NCBI RefSeq assembly: GCF_000688375.1
Contig: NZ_JIAF01000003.1
Coordinates: 62,001 to 126,000, forward strand
DNA from: Prevotella sp. HUN102
GTDB taxonomy: Bacteria; Bacteroidota; Bacteroidia; Bacteroidales; Bacteroidaceae
DNA length: 64,000 bases
Reading direction: 5' to 3'
Shown: positions 46,987 to 54,775 of the stretch, in pieces
Position numbering within the stretch: the stretch's first letter is position 1
How the letters are laid out: the number at the start of each line of letters is the position of its first letter
The notes under the pieces: model-generated
Seen by the model: only the letters and a program-made list of their open reading frames with translations
The model's database searches: none
Told to the model about the DNA's origin: nothing
Position numbers and translations under genes: made by a program

Positions 46987-49034
46987 AGTTCTCCTTTTTG
47001 ATAGTTACCATTGGTATCTTGTGCCAAGATACGTTGTTCTTTCATGTAGGCGATGTATTTCTTTGCGGTTCTGTCCTTGATTTCCATTTCGCACATCAAG
47101 ACCTCACAAAGTTCTTGGTAAGTGAGCTTGAAGGAACTTCGGAATGCTTCTTTGACAACGCCAATAAGTTCATCGGTCTTGCGCTTTTCCTTGTCCTCCT
47201 TAGACTTCTCACCGCGATAGACGTGCATTTCTTCAGCCTTATCCCACCCGAAGAGCATCATCGGCACGTCCAACGGGCTTCCGTCACGGACTTTCAGAGC
47301 CTTCACCACAGAGTATTCGGGATTGTCATCTTTCTCTATGGAGAGTATTCCTGCCGCCTTGCGTTGAAGCTCCGAACCGATATGCCCACGGAGTTTGATG
47401 CCATTCGGTACAAAATGGAGAACGCAGATAATGCAGGTATTATAAATCCCTGCCAAGCGGTAAAGTTCGTCCACGATGGCAATACTTTCCGTTTCATCGT
47501 TGGCTGAACGTATCAAGTCGGCTATGCCGTCAATCACCACGAAATGGATACCTCCATGTCTGTGGTGAAACAAATCCATACTCTCGCGGATAAGTTTCAG
47601 CCTGTCCTTGCGGGACAGAGAGGCGAGATACAGGGAATGGTAAAACTCCGGCACTGCCTTCAATGAAGCCCGGCGCAAAGTCTTACCCAGATTTTTGTGG
47701 AGCTGTGCTTCAGACTGTTCTGTGTCATAGTGCAGTACAGCCAAGCCTTTGGGATTGGCGGTAATCTCCAATCCCAAGGTTCTCTCTATTGGCAATCGTT
47801 CTTCTCCCAATGCTCCGGAAAGAATCGCACCCACATAGTTGCTCTTGCCCGTACCCTCACCTCCGGTGATGCAGAACAGGTTATCCTGCGTGCCGAGTGG
47901 CACACCGTTTACTGCCACTACTGACTTGGAAATATCCGGGGGGTTATCGTAGTCTATCTCACAGGAGCGAAGCATCATCATGGTTTGGCTGTATAGGTCT
48001 GTAAACATCTTGGCAAGCAGTTCTTTCAGTTCCTTCGCCCCGTTGCCTAAGGCAAAGAAATCGGAAATGTCTTTTTCTGTCTTGGTTCCGCTGAGCGGAA
48101 GTGAAAGGTTCAAGACCTTGTATTCCGCCAGATGTTCAGCCTGTTTATGCGCCTCCCGTACGCCTGTCTCGTCGGCATCATACAGAAGTATGATATGCCG
48201 AAAGCGAAGTTGAAGGCTCTCAATGATGCTTGTCGGTATCTGTGCCGTTTCACTGTTGAAGCAGATCGCATTAAAGCCGTGTGCATACAATGATAGCACA
48301 TCCTTTTCCCCGCCTGTAATGAAGAGCATGTCGCCTTTAGTGGGAATCTGCTCCATACCGAAGCAATAAGTGGCAGGCATCCGTCCGCCATAGAGAAAGC
48401 GGATTTTCGGGCTGTGAGGGCGGTATATTTTGACATAGCCGTTTCCGAGATAGGCAAACATTGGTTCTGTCGGTGAACTGCAAAGTTCAAACTTCCTGCC
48501 TTCAGCAGATACGCTTTCATACCGTTTAAGGCTTCGTACCCGAAAAAGCCGAAGCGTATCCTCATGGATACCGTAATGAGCCCAATAGTTCAGCAATCCA
48601 TCGTCAAAAGGCTGTATTTCGAAATTGTATGGGCGTTCTTCCGCACTTTGGGTAATGTCAGCCTTAGGGCTGGAAACGATAGGGCTTTTACGGGGCGGTG
48701 CAGCGCGCTTGCCATGCTTCCCACCGTCATACAAGGAATACAGTCCAAGTTCTTGGACGATGATTTTCAAGACTTCGGGGAAATCGGTTTTCAGATTTAA
48801 GCCTCGCATGGTTGCCACAAACCAGAAACAATCCCCCGAATAGGTGGTATCCCCATGATCATAGAACTTATAGGAAGAAGTTTTCCTATCATAATAGATA
48901 TGGCATGAAGCCCGCCTGTCGTCATAAAAAGGACTGCGGAAGTTACGGTGAAGGTTCACCTCAAAGCCAAGGAAATGGGAAAACACATTAAGCCCTCCTT
49001 GTGTAAGTGATAGTATCTGCTCCTTTTCTATCAT
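46974..49034 (-). CDS. Primase/TOPRIM and RecA-like ATPase fusion (ICE replication protein)
   Basis: A 686-residue protein. The N-terminal 90 residues resemble the CHC2 primase fold without all zinc cysteines ([20 protein letters not shown]). A TOPRIM domain follows at about 215-310 ([20 protein letters not shown] and [14 protein letters not shown]). The second half is a RepA/RecA-like ATPase with Walker [12 protein letters not shown] (about 387-397) and Walker [15 protein letters not shown]-terminal winged-helix-like part (about 620-680) ends it. Together these are primase and helicase/loader activities of mobile-element replication. It overlaps the upstream HTH gene by 4 nt. Confidence 0.78.
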   Translation of the reverse strand: MIEKEQILSLTQGGLNVFSHFLGFEVNLHRNFRSPFYDDRRASCHIYYDRKTSSYKFYDHGDTTYSGDCFWFVATMRGLNLKTDFPEVLKIIVQELGLYSLYDGGKHGKRAAPPRKSPIVSSPKADITQSAEERPYNFEIQPFDDGLLNYWAHYGIHEDTLRLFRVRSLKRYESVSAEGRKFELCSSPTEPMFAYLGNGYVKIYRPHSPKIRFLYGGRMPATYCFGMEQIPTKGDMLFITGGEKDVLSLYAHGFNAICFNSETAQIPTSIIESLQLRFRHIILLYDADETGVREAHKQAEHLAEYKVLNLSLPLSGTKTEKDISDFFALGNGAKELKELLAKMFTDLYSQTMMMLRSCEIDYDNPPDISKSVVAVNGVPLGTQDNLFCITGGEGTGKSNYVGAILSGALGEERLPIERTLGLEITANPKGLAVLHYDTEQSEAQLHKNLGKTLRRASLKAVPEFYHSLYLASLSRKDRLKLIRESMDLFHHRHGGIHFVVIDGIADLIRSANDETESIAIVDELYRLAGIYNTCIICVLHFVPNGIKLRGHIGSELQRKAAGILSIEKDDNPEYSVVKALKVRDGSPLDVPMMLFGWDKAEEMHVYRGEKSKEDKEKRKTDELIGVVKEAFRSSFKLTYQELCEVLMCEMEIKDRTAKKYIAYMKEQRILAQDTNGNYQKGELCRT

Positions 49035-49411
49035 AGTTGTCGGTTTTTAGGGTTAAGGCATGAACTCATGATAAGATTATCCTTGAAGCGGTTGAGTCGA
49101 CCAAGAACCTCGTCGTTCCTCATGCCTGAGACACGAAGGCGGTTGCATTTTGTGGCTATCACGATAGACTTGAAGAAGTAACGCACATCACCACTCTCCG
49201 TGTAGCGATACCGTACTAACTGTTTCTTGCGCCAGCGGTAAAGAGTGGACTCTGAAACATTCAGAGTCCCGATAAGATCTTTGGTGGTCATTTCCAGCTC
49301 ATCATCTATATCCTGGATAAGACGAGAAGTTCGTTCGACAAACTGCTCAATTCTATTGAGCCTGTCTATCAGTTCCTGATAGGCCCGGCTTTCTACTGCG
49401 ATTATTTCCAT
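49031..49411 (-). CDS. Helix-turn-helix DNA-binding protein (HTH_17-like)
   Basis: A 126-residue protein with an N-terminal coiled coil (about 5-38) and a helix-turn-helix at about 40-75 (TTKDLIGTLNVSESTLYRWR, followed by a KKQLVRYRYTESGDVRYFF wing). It sits 6 nt after the Xre gene and overlaps the primase gene by ATGA. Its type is common in Bacteroidales elements next to primases and excisionases; it probably regulates or assists excision and replication. Confidence 0.7.
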   Translation of the reverse strand: MEIIAVESRAYQELIDRLNRIEQFVERTSRLIQDIDDELEMTTKDLIGTLNVSESTLYRWRKKQLVRYRYTESGDVRYFFKSIVIATKCNRLRVSGMRNDEVLGRLNRFKDNLIMSSCLNPKNRQL

Positions 49412-49417
49412 CTGTCA

Positions 49418-49753
49418 TCATAGTTTGGTCTGTAAGATAATATGTTGCGGACCCAGTTCTTTAACGAGCTCCATCATCCTTCCATAAGTTTCCTCATCAA
49501 ACACATCAATGTTCAGTCGGACAAACGGAAGCGGTATTTCCTGCCTTCTTCTTGCAATGGATGCAAGCAGGTCACCCTCGTCCATATCCAAAGCCTTGGC
49601 ATAGTTGTAAATCTGTACGACACTCATTGATATGGCACCGGTCTCCCATCTTGAGATGGTGCTTGAGCTAACTTTCAGTTTTTCAGCGATATACTCCTGA
49701 GAGTAACCTTCATGCTCTCGTTTTTCCTTTAGGGTTTTGTGCAACTGTTTCAT
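49418..49753 (-). CDS. Xre-family transcriptional regulator
   Basis: A 111-residue protein. An HTH_3 domain occupies about residues 5-60 (LKEKREHEGYSQEYIAEKLK then VSSSTISRWETG), followed by a short C-terminal helical region. The ATG at 49753 is preferred over a longer frame from 49834, since the HTH starts immediately after it. It is the first gene of the minus-strand module leading to the primase and excisionase-like gene, so it likely controls that module. Confidence 0.75.
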   Translation of the reverse strand: MKQLHKTLKEKREHEGYSQEYIAEKLKVSSSTISRWETGAISMSVVQIYNYAKALDMDEGDLLASIARRRQEIPLPFVRLNIDVFDEETYGRMMELVKELGPQHIILQTKL

Positions 49754-49956
49754 ATCTATAAAGTTACAAAGACACCTAAATTTGAGCAACCCGCTACATT
49801 CAAATGTTTGCGTCCCATGCAAGGTGGCTTGCATTAGGTGCAGATGAATATTGTGAGCAGTGTCAGCATGGGATGTTTGTTCTGATTTCTATAATCTATA
49901 ACGAAAATACTTTGTAATCATTCCAGAACGGCAAAAACAAACAGTTTTTTGAAGAA

Positions 49957-50008
49957 CCAGTGCACGGTGCAAGACCCTTTATATATAAGGGCTTGCACCG
50001 TGCACTGG
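49957..50008. repeat. 52-bp near-perfect palindrome
   Basis: CCAGTGCACGGTGCAAG (49957-49973) is the exact inverse complement of CTTGCACCGTGCACTGG (49992-50008). Inside, CCCTT (49975-49979) pairs with AAGGG (49987-49991) around TATATAT; only one base is unpaired in the outer arm. It could extrude as a cruciform or form a very stable RNA hairpin. No clear T-run follows, so it may be a protein or replication site at the element end as well as a terminator. Confidence 0.85.
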
Positions 50009-50050
50009 AAGGTGTAGCAGTAAAATATCTAAATATTTGTTGCACAAAGA

Positions 50051-50082
50051 TTTGGAGGTTAGTACAATTTTATATACCTTTG
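50051..50082 (+). promoter_or_regulatory. Outward-facing Bacteroidota promoter near the element end
   Basis: TTTG (50051-50054), 20-nt spacer, TACCTTTG (50075-50082) on the plus strand. No gene starts within 300 nt downstream on the element side; transcription would cross the attachment end. Confidence 0.7.
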
Positions 50083-50116
50083 TACCCAAGAAAAGAGAGC
50101 AGTTGTGCTTTCAAAA

Positions 50117-50171
50117 GGTAGTCAGAATGGTAGTCATTAGGCAGTCAAAATACTGCTACAAAAATGCTACA
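50117..50171. repeat. Helically phased short repeats, candidate recombinase arm sites
   Basis: GGTAGTCA at 50117 and 50129, GGCAGTCA at 50140, then GCTACA at 50155 and 50166. Spacings of 12, 11 and 11 nt keep sites on one DNA face. Such arrays next to an att core are typical of tyrosine-recombinase or excisionase arm-type binding sites. Confidence 0.55.
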
Positions 50172-50236
50172 CTACTGATTCGTCAAAAAGGATAGGAGAT
50201 TTAATTACAGCGATTTAGCAGAGTTTGGTTCATAAA

Positions 50237-50250
50237 CCTCTCTCTCCGCA
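50237..50250. other. Candidate right attachment core (tRNA-Ser 3' end fragment)
   Basis: CCTCTCTCTCCGCA matches the acceptor-strand 3' end common to bacterial serine tRNAs, while the tRNA body is absent here. That is expected at the distal end of an element integrated into a tRNA gene. The upstream bases GGTTCATAAA weakly recall a T-loop. The intact gene would be at the other end, outside the window. Confidence 0.5.
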
Positions 50251-50254
50251 AACA

Positions 50255-50290
50255 AGGGTGTAAATCAACGAATTACGTGATTTACACCCT
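50255..50290. terminator. Perfect 13-bp hairpin just beyond the att core
   Basis: AGGGTGTAAATCA (50255-50267) pairs with TGATTTACACCCT (50278-50290), loop 10 nt. If the core is a tRNA-Ser 3' end, this is probably the original terminator of that tRNA gene, displaced by integration. Confidence 0.65.
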
Positions 50291-50394
50291 TTATTACACC
50301 CAAAAACTTCAACATTTTAGAAAATCTTATCGTATTTCTTTTATTGCAATATCCGTTTGTATTTGTGAAAGTAATAACTATCACACATGCAACT

Positions 50395-51006
50395 ATGATT
50401 TACGGATATATTAGAGTAAGCAGCGATAAGCAAACAGTAGAAAATCAACGTTTCGAGATTAGTAACTTTTGTGAACATCAAAATCTTTCGATTGACGACT
50501 GGATTGAAGAAACTATCAGTGGCACGAAAAACTATACTAAACGGCAGTTGGGCAACCTATTGAAGAAAATCAACAAGGACGACATTATCATTTGTAGCGA
50601 ATTATCACGTCTTGGCAGGAATCTCTTTATGATAATGGAGATATTAAACATCTGTATGACTAAGGAATGTAGAGTTTGGACTATCAAAGACAATTATCGC
50701 CTTGGCGATGATATTCAGAGCAAAGTCCTTGCCTTTGCTTTTGGCTTGTCAGCGGAGATAGAGCGCAATCTTATCAGCCAGCGCACAAAAGAAGCGTTGG
50801 CGAGAAAGAAAGCAGAGGGTGTTGTGCTGGGACGACGTAAGGGCAGTAAAAATAAGAAACACAAATTGGATAACAAAGAAATGCTGATAAAAAAGAGTTT
50901 GGAAAGAGGTATATCTAAAACAGATTTAGCCCATAAACTAAAAGTCAGTCGCAATACACTTTATTTATTTCTACAACGAACTAATCTGTCGGAGGTTAAA
51001 GAATGA
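50395..51006 (+). CDS. Mpi-type serine recombinase / DNA invertase
   Basis: A 203-residue small serine recombinase. The catalytic serine is S9 in YIRVSSDKQT; the conserved arginine block is ICSELSRLGRNLFMI (about 62-76). The C-terminal HTH (about 165-200) reads SKTDLAHKLKVSRNTLYLFL. It strongly resembles Mpi of Bacteroides fragilis, the master invertase that flips promoters of capsule loci. The ATG at 50395 is preferred because it begins directly before the YIRVS motif. The stop overlaps the next ORF by ATGA. No full-size invertible segment is evident beside it, so its targets may be elsewhere. Confidence 0.85.
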   Translation: MIYGYIRVSSDKQTVENQRFEISNFCEHQNLSIDDWIEETISGTKNYTKRQLGNLLKKINKDDIIICSELSRLGRNLFMIMEILNICMTKECRVWTIKDNYRLGDDIQSKVLAFAFGLSAEIERNLISQRTKEALARKKAEGVVLGRRKGSKNKKHKLDNKEMLIKKSLERGISKTDLAHKLKVSRNTLYLFLQRTNLSEVKE

Positions 51007-51509
51007 CATTTATTGGTATCGATATATCTACCGCTAACATCGAACGCATAATTTCCTCCGAAAGAAATCTCTGGAGCTACAATCTTTGGAATATTTCCAT
51101 AGGAGAGTCCTTGCCTCCTTCCAAATTGAAACCATTGTCCGTCAATATCAAACCTCCGATTTTCAACAACCACCTTGTGGTGAAGAATGCTACGCTGAAA
51201 ACGCCATACATCAATTATCTGAAATCCATTACTCTCATCGACTGCCATATACAAAGCCCCGAGGGAGGACACGTTATCGACATAGACGGAGGGCAGTGTG
51301 TTGTTGATGCAAACGGCAAGTTCTCTTCTAATGGAATCGTCATCGTGCCCGACAATACCACCGGCATCACCTCGCCCGAAGCCTCTGCCACAGCCACCGT
51401 GCAGGAGATTTACTCCCTCGACGGCAGCCGACAGCCACGGATGCAGTGCGGTGTGAACATCGTCAAGATGAGCGACGGAACAACCCGAAAAGTCGTCTGC
51501 CGACAGTAG
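51003..51509 (+). pseudogene. C-terminal remnant of a secreted/surface protein with sorting-like tail
   Basis: A 168-residue frame with no signal peptide. The last 55 residues (ATVQEIYSLDGSRQPRMQCG, VNIVKMSDGTTRKVVCR) match the recurrent C-terminal tail of Prevotella-type exported proteins, which resembles type IX secretion sorting domains. The preceding residues look like the end of a beta-rich repeat domain (GGHVIDIDGGQCVVDANGKF). The natural start is missing; the ATG overlaps the invertase stop. It is either a decayed fragment left by a rearrangement or a silent C-terminal cassette for recombination. Confidence 0.55.
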
Positions 51510-51517
51510 TCCCAAAG

Positions 51518-51573
51518 GGTGTTTAACACCAATCGTCAAGAGTGTTTAACACTGACTGGCAACAGTGTTCAAT
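51518..51573. repeat. 23-bp tandem repeats with GTGTTTAACAC palindromes
   Basis: GGTGTTTAACACC (51518-51530) and AGTGTTTAACACT (51541-51553) are both perfect 13-nt palindromes 23 nt apart; a third half copy, CAGTGTTCAAT, lies at 51563-51573. They fill the gap between the surface-protein remnant and the HU-like frame and replace that frame's normal N-terminal coding sequence. Confidence 0.65.
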
Positions 51574-51918
51574 AAGATGGTGGTGGACCGCATTGTCCGC
51601 GAGACTTCGCTCTCTGCCGGCGACGTCTCCAACGCCCTCATCTCGCTCGGCGCCATCGTGCGCGACGCCCTGCTGATGGGAGCCAGCGTGGACCTTGCCG
51701 ACCTCGGCTCGTTCCGCGTCATCGCCCCTCCGACGATGGTGGACAATGAAATCGACGTGACCGCCGCCACGCTCAAGACCCCGAAAATCGTCTTCACGCC
51801 CAAGATGCAGATGCGCGACTCGGCAAAGAGCGTGGAACTGGTGGTAGACAACCCCAAGCGGCGCAAGCAGCAAGGTACGCAGGGCGAAAATGGCAGCGGC
51901 GAGGATGACAACCCATAG
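51565..51918 (+). pseudogene. 5'-truncated HU/IHF-like DNA-binding protein
   Basis: A 117-residue frame (GTG at 51565 or ATG at 51577). It shows the HU fold pattern: helices (VVDRIVRETSLSAGDVSNAL), the hallmark MGASVDLADLGSFRVI, and KTPKIVFTPKMQMRDSAKS. The tail is Lys/Gln/Gly-rich. Bacteroidota HU-HIG proteins usually have some 25-35 more N-terminal residues; here an in-frame TAA at 51547 and the 23-bp repeats stand in their place. It may still be translated, but looks truncated. Confidence 0.55.
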
Positions 51919-52246
51919 CCCCCGAGCCGAAACCTCCCCCAAAAGCCCTGCAAAGGAGGGGGAGACAGGGCTATAGCCGTAGCGACAGCCCCCGTGTCTG
52001 TCCGACCTAACGAGAAAAAGGAGTGCGCCTCACGGCGCAGACGAGTTGATGAGCCGACAGGCGAGTAAATCCTACAAATAGAAACAAAATCTCACATAAT
52101 AATATATATAATGAATAAAAAGATTTGGAATGATTTGTAAGATTTCTCGCTCGGCAGAGCGACTACATCAAACAGGAGTGCCTAACGGCAGAAATCTATC
52201 AAATCTGCACAAATTAAACAGATATAAAAGTAAAACATTAACCAAT
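51919..52246. other. Gene-free stretch with GC-rich hairpins
   Basis: Contains CTCCCCC (51934-51940) pairing with GGGGGAG (51958-51964), nested with AGCCCT/AGGGCT, then an A/T-rich leader before the GxxExxY gene. A short frame running through 52130-52246 lacks coding character. Nothing else is seen. Confidence 0.5.
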
Positions 52247-52762
52247 ATGAATTTGATACAAGAACATAACAGGCGATATGCTTTCTTTCGCGACATAGCA
52301 GGAGAAGCAATGAGGGTGCATCGGGAATACCGCTACGGACTGCTCGAGAATGCCTACGAAGTGGCATTGAAATATCTGCTGGAACAGAAAGGCTACACCG
52401 TAGAGCGACAAGTATTCCTGCCTATATTCTGGAAAGAAGTAAAACTCGACCAGAGTTATCGCATGGACTTGGTGGTAAACGGCAACATCATCGTCGAGCT
52501 GAAAGCCATCGCCCATATCGACACGCCCCATCGTCGCCAGTTATGGAACTATCTCAACCTGACGCATCTACCCTATGGCATGCTGATAAACTTCAGTCCC
52601 ACAGGATTGTATTCGGAGTGGTTGCCGATATTCCGTGCAGGCGTTCTGTTTTCGGCAATCGCAGCCGACTGCGCCATTATCAGGGTTTCGTCGCTTCGGT
52701 ATTCGTCGCAGAAAGGATCGGTGTTCGTTTCCCAGTCCACGTATTTATCTTTTCCTCCCTGA
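52247..52762 (+). CDS. GxxExxY protein, apparently with a replaced C terminus
   Basis: A 171-residue frame from the ATG at 52247. The name-giving motif is GLLENAYE (about 29-36). A nuclease-like core MDLVVNGNIIVELKA carries D...E-x-K of the PD-(D/E)xK superfamily. Family members usually end soon after the LINF strand (here GMLINFSPTG, about 113-122). This frame continues for about 45 more residues that are simply the antisense of the convergent MORN gene. The true 3' end was probably lost in a rearrangement near 52.6 kb. Biological role of the family is unclear. Confidence 0.65.
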   Translation: MNLIQEHNRRYAFFRDIAGEAMRVHREYRYGLLENAYEVALKYLLEQKGYTVERQVFLPIFWKEVKLDQSYRMDLVVNGNIIVELKAIAHIDTPHRRQLWNYLNLTHLPYGMLINFSPTGLYSEWLPIFRAGVLFSAIAADCAIIRVSSLRYSSQKGSVFVSQSTYLSFPP

Positions 52763-53262
52763 TGCTCGCTGACTTTCGAGCCATTGCGCCATACGGTGGT
52801 GTACTCCAGTCTTCCTGACTCGCTGTAAGTATAGGTGGTACCGTCGAGAACGCCGTTCTTGTAGTTCAGTTTCATTCCCACGTTTCCACTCGGAAAGAAC
52901 GAGACAGCGCGTCCGTGTGCCTTTCCGTTTCGGTATTGCATAATGGACTCTACCCTGCCTGACTTGTGGAAAGTGCGGCAAAGTCCCGACAAAACCGTCC
53001 GCTTGTCGTCTTGCCTGTTGATGGAAACATAGTGTTTTTCGGCACGGAGCTGCCCACTGATGTAATAATCATAGAACATCTTCTGCCCTTTATCGTCAAT
53101 AGCAATCATTCTGTAATATGCAGCCTGCGACGCCTTCGGCACTCCCTTCCAACTGCTGTTATAGAAGATTGCCCCTTGAGGGATATTCGGATTGACTGTG
53201 CGCTGCGCCAACAATGCCAGTGGAAACGCTGCCAACAATATGATTATGCGTAATGCTTTCAT
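52573..53262 (-). CDS. Secreted MORN/YwqK-repeat protein
   Basis: A 229-residue protein with a signal peptide (KALRIIILLAAFPLALLAQ) from the ATG at 53262; the longer frame adds residues with no coding character. Several MORN-type repeats follow (GRVESIMQYRNGKAHGRAVS, GNVGMKLNYKNGVLDG, GRLEYTTVWRNG). These are the repeats of YwqK-like proteins, sometimes annotated as antitoxins. Its last 60 or so residues overlap the GxxExxY frame on the other strand. Exported location suggests a role in the envelope; function not known. Confidence 0.7.
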   Translation of the reverse strand: MKALRIIILLAAFPLALLAQRTVNPNIPQGAIFYNSSWKGVPKASQAAYYRMIAIDDKGQKMFYDYYISGQLRAEKHYVSINRQDDKRTVLSGLCRTFHKSGRVESIMQYRNGKAHGRAVSFFPSGNVGMKLNYKNGVLDGTTYTYSESGRLEYTTVWRNGSKVSEHQGGKDKYVDWETNTDPFCDEYRSDETLIMAQSAAIAENRTPARNIGNHSEYNPVGLKFISMP

Positions 53263-53412
53263 TTTCTTCTCTCTGTTACTTTTTCTGTATGCCCACATTG
53301 TGCGAAACATTCAATATGCAAACGTACGAAAAAAATGTGAAGTAGCATTACATATAGCGAAAAAGCGAAGAAAAATATTGGAAACAGTACATATAACGCC
53401 CATAAACCAAAC

Positions 53413-53438
53413 AAGGGTTGCAGAAACCTGCAACCCTT
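53413..53438 (-). terminator. Terminator of the rpmB-rpmG-DUF4295 operon
   Basis: A perfect 11-bp stem AAGGGTTGCAG/CTGCAACCCTT with an AAAC loop, 22 nt after the DUF4295 stop, and T-rich (TTGTTTGGTTT) on the minus strand. Confidence 0.8.
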
Positions 53439-53460
53439 ATTCTATCTTGTAATAAGAATA

Positions 53461-53619
53461 TTAATCCTTAAAGAAGTCCTTAACAGCCTCGTTAGGAACC
53501 ATCTGCTCATCAAAGACGTAAGCACCCGTCTTAGGGCTCTTAACCATCTTGATTACCTTTGTGTATGCGCGACCATCCGTAGAACCTTCACGAAGGGTAG
53601 CGACCGCTTTCTTTGCCAT
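53461..53619 (-). CDS. DUF4295 small ribosome-linked protein
   Basis: A 52-residue basic protein (begins MAKKAVATLREG, ends EAVKDFFKD). It belongs to the Bacteroidota-specific family DUF4295, always found next to rpmG and rpmB and believed to be ribosome-associated. It is the third gene of this ribosomal operon, 40 nt after rpmG. Confidence 0.85.
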   Translation of the reverse strand: MAKKAVATLREGSTDGRAYTKVIKMVKSPKTGAYVFDEQMVPNEAVKDFFKD

Positions 53620-53659
53620 AGTCTAATTGTTTTTAACTATTAACTTGTTATAAACGTGC

Positions 53660-53848
53660 TTACTTAATCTCCTTGTGAAGAGTCATCTTCTTCAGAATCG
53701 GATTGTACTTCTTGAGCTCAAGACGCTCAGCAGTATTCTTGCGATTCTTTGTTGTTATATAACGGCTTGTACCTGGCAGACCGCTACTCTTCATTTCAGT
53801 GCATTCAAGAATAACCTGAACTCTATTTCCTTTAGCTTTCTTTGCCAT
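53660..53848 (-). CDS. rpmG: Ribosomal protein bL33
   Basis: A 62-residue large-subunit protein, with [26 protein letters not shown] and [10 protein letters not shown] of the L33 family. The zinc-binding CxxC pairs of the C+ form are absent, so this is a C- type. It follows rpmB by 4 nt. Confidence 0.95.
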   Translation of the reverse strand: MAKKAKGNRVQVILECTEMKSSGLPGTSRYITTKNRKNTAERLELKKYNPILKKMTLHKEIK

Positions 53849-53852
53849 TATA

Positions 53853-54116
53853 TTACTCTCCTATAACTTTAATATCCTTCCAGTCGACATAGCCCTTTGA
53901 AACTGCCTGCTTCAAAGCCTGATCCAAGCCAACCTTATTAATGAGACGAAGACCAGCAGCACTAATCTTCAAAGAAATCCAACAAGACTCTTCTACATAG
54001 TAGAACTTCTTGCTGAAGAGGTTTACGTCAAAGCTGCGCTTTGTGCGATGCTTTGAGTGAGACACATTATTACCTCGCTGTGCCTTCTTTCCTGTGATTT
54101 GACAAATCTTAGACAT
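53853..54116 (-). CDS. rpmB: Ribosomal protein bL28
   Basis: An 87-residue large-subunit protein. The N terminus [20 protein letters not shown] and [11 protein letters not shown] match bL28. It is the first gene of the rpmB-rpmG-DUF4295 operon, with a strong promoter 54-84 nt upstream. Confidence 0.95.
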   Translation of the reverse strand: MSKICQITGKKAQRGNNVSHSKHRTKRSFDVNLFSKKFYYVEESCWISLKISAAGLRLINKVGLDQALKQAVSKGYVDWKDIKVIGE

Positions 54117-54169
54117 CTCTATCGTTAAGTTTTGTAATTCGTTAATTGATTCCTATTCCAAACAGGGTG

Positions 54170-54200
54170 CAAAATTACAAAAAAAATCTAAACAAGCAAA
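54170..54200 (-). promoter_or_regulatory. Promoter of the rpmB operon
   Basis: TTTG (54200-54197), 19-nt spacer, TAATTTTG (54177-54170) on the minus strand, a near-ideal Bacteroidota promoter. Confidence 0.8.
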
Positions 54201-54243
54201 AGAATCTGCAAGATAATCAGTGCAATTAATCTTTTTTGTGATT

Positions 54244-54747
54244 TTATACGTCCTTGGGCAGCTTTTCTGTCAGAAAATCAAGCATTAAGCGCATTGCCTT
54301 GTTGGTGGCAATGGCGAGGTTGATGTCGCGTCCGAAGTTTTCCGTGAGCTTGAAAGTTCGCACTTCGTCCCTGTTGCCGTAGCCAATCCATATCATTCCC
54401 ACCGGAGTTTCCGGTGTTCCGCCGCCCGGCCCCGCGATGCCTGTTGCCGAAATGGCGAAATCAACGTTCAGGGTTTTCAACGCTCCCTCCACCATCTCGC
54501 GTGCAGTTTCCTCGCTGACAGCCGTTTTCTCCGCCAAGGTCTGTGCAGAGACGCCCAGAATCTGCTCCTTAGCCTCATCGGTATAAGCCACTACGCCTCC
54601 CTTGAAATAGTTGGAAGAGCCGGGAATGGCGATGACAGCCTGACTGATCCGGCCTCCGGTGCAGCTTTCAGCCGTACCGAGTGTAAAGCCTGATGCGTAT
54701 AATAAGTCGCCGATCTGGCGGGAAATAATCTTGCTTTCAAATTCCAT
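54244..54747 (-). CDS. CinA C-terminal-type nicotinamide-nucleotide amidohydrolase
   Basis: A 167-residue stand-alone amidase domain (PncC/CinA C-terminal), which deamidates nicotinamide mononucleotide to nicotinic acid mononucleotide in NAD recycling. The signature GTAESCTGGRIS (about 23-34) carries the catalytic serine, and ISATGIAGPGGGTPETPVG (about 99-117) the second conserved loop. It lacks the molybdopterin-binding N-terminal half of full CinA. It follows tsaD by 28 nt. Confidence 0.88.
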   Translation of the reverse strand: MEFESKIISRQIGDLLYASGFTLGTAESCTGGRISQAVIAIPGSSNYFKGGVVAYTDEAKEQILGVSAQTLAEKTAVSEETAREMVEGALKTLNVDFAISATGIAGPGGGTPETPVGMIWIGYGNRDEVRTFKLTENFGRDINLAIATNKAMRLMLDFLTEKLPKDV

Positions 54748-54775
54748 CTGTAATTGTTTTTAGCCTTTCGGCAGA

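Larger units (their letters stand above)
49754..50394. other. Gene-free end region of the element
   Basis: A 640-bp intergenic stretch densely packed with structure: a 52-bp palindrome, an outward promoter, phased short repeats, a tRNA-Ser-like 3' segment and a hairpin, each listed separately. No ORF of credible length is present. Confidence 0.7.

Noticed and set aside
50237..50250. Complete tRNA gene at the element end
   Set aside because: Only the 3' acceptor-like end is present; no D-arm, anticodon arm or acceptor 5' strand can be built upstream.
50961..51539. Minus-strand frame across the invertase end and surface-protein remnant
   Set aside because: The plus-strand frame ends in a recognisable Prevotella-type C-terminal tail; the minus frame has no family resemblance.
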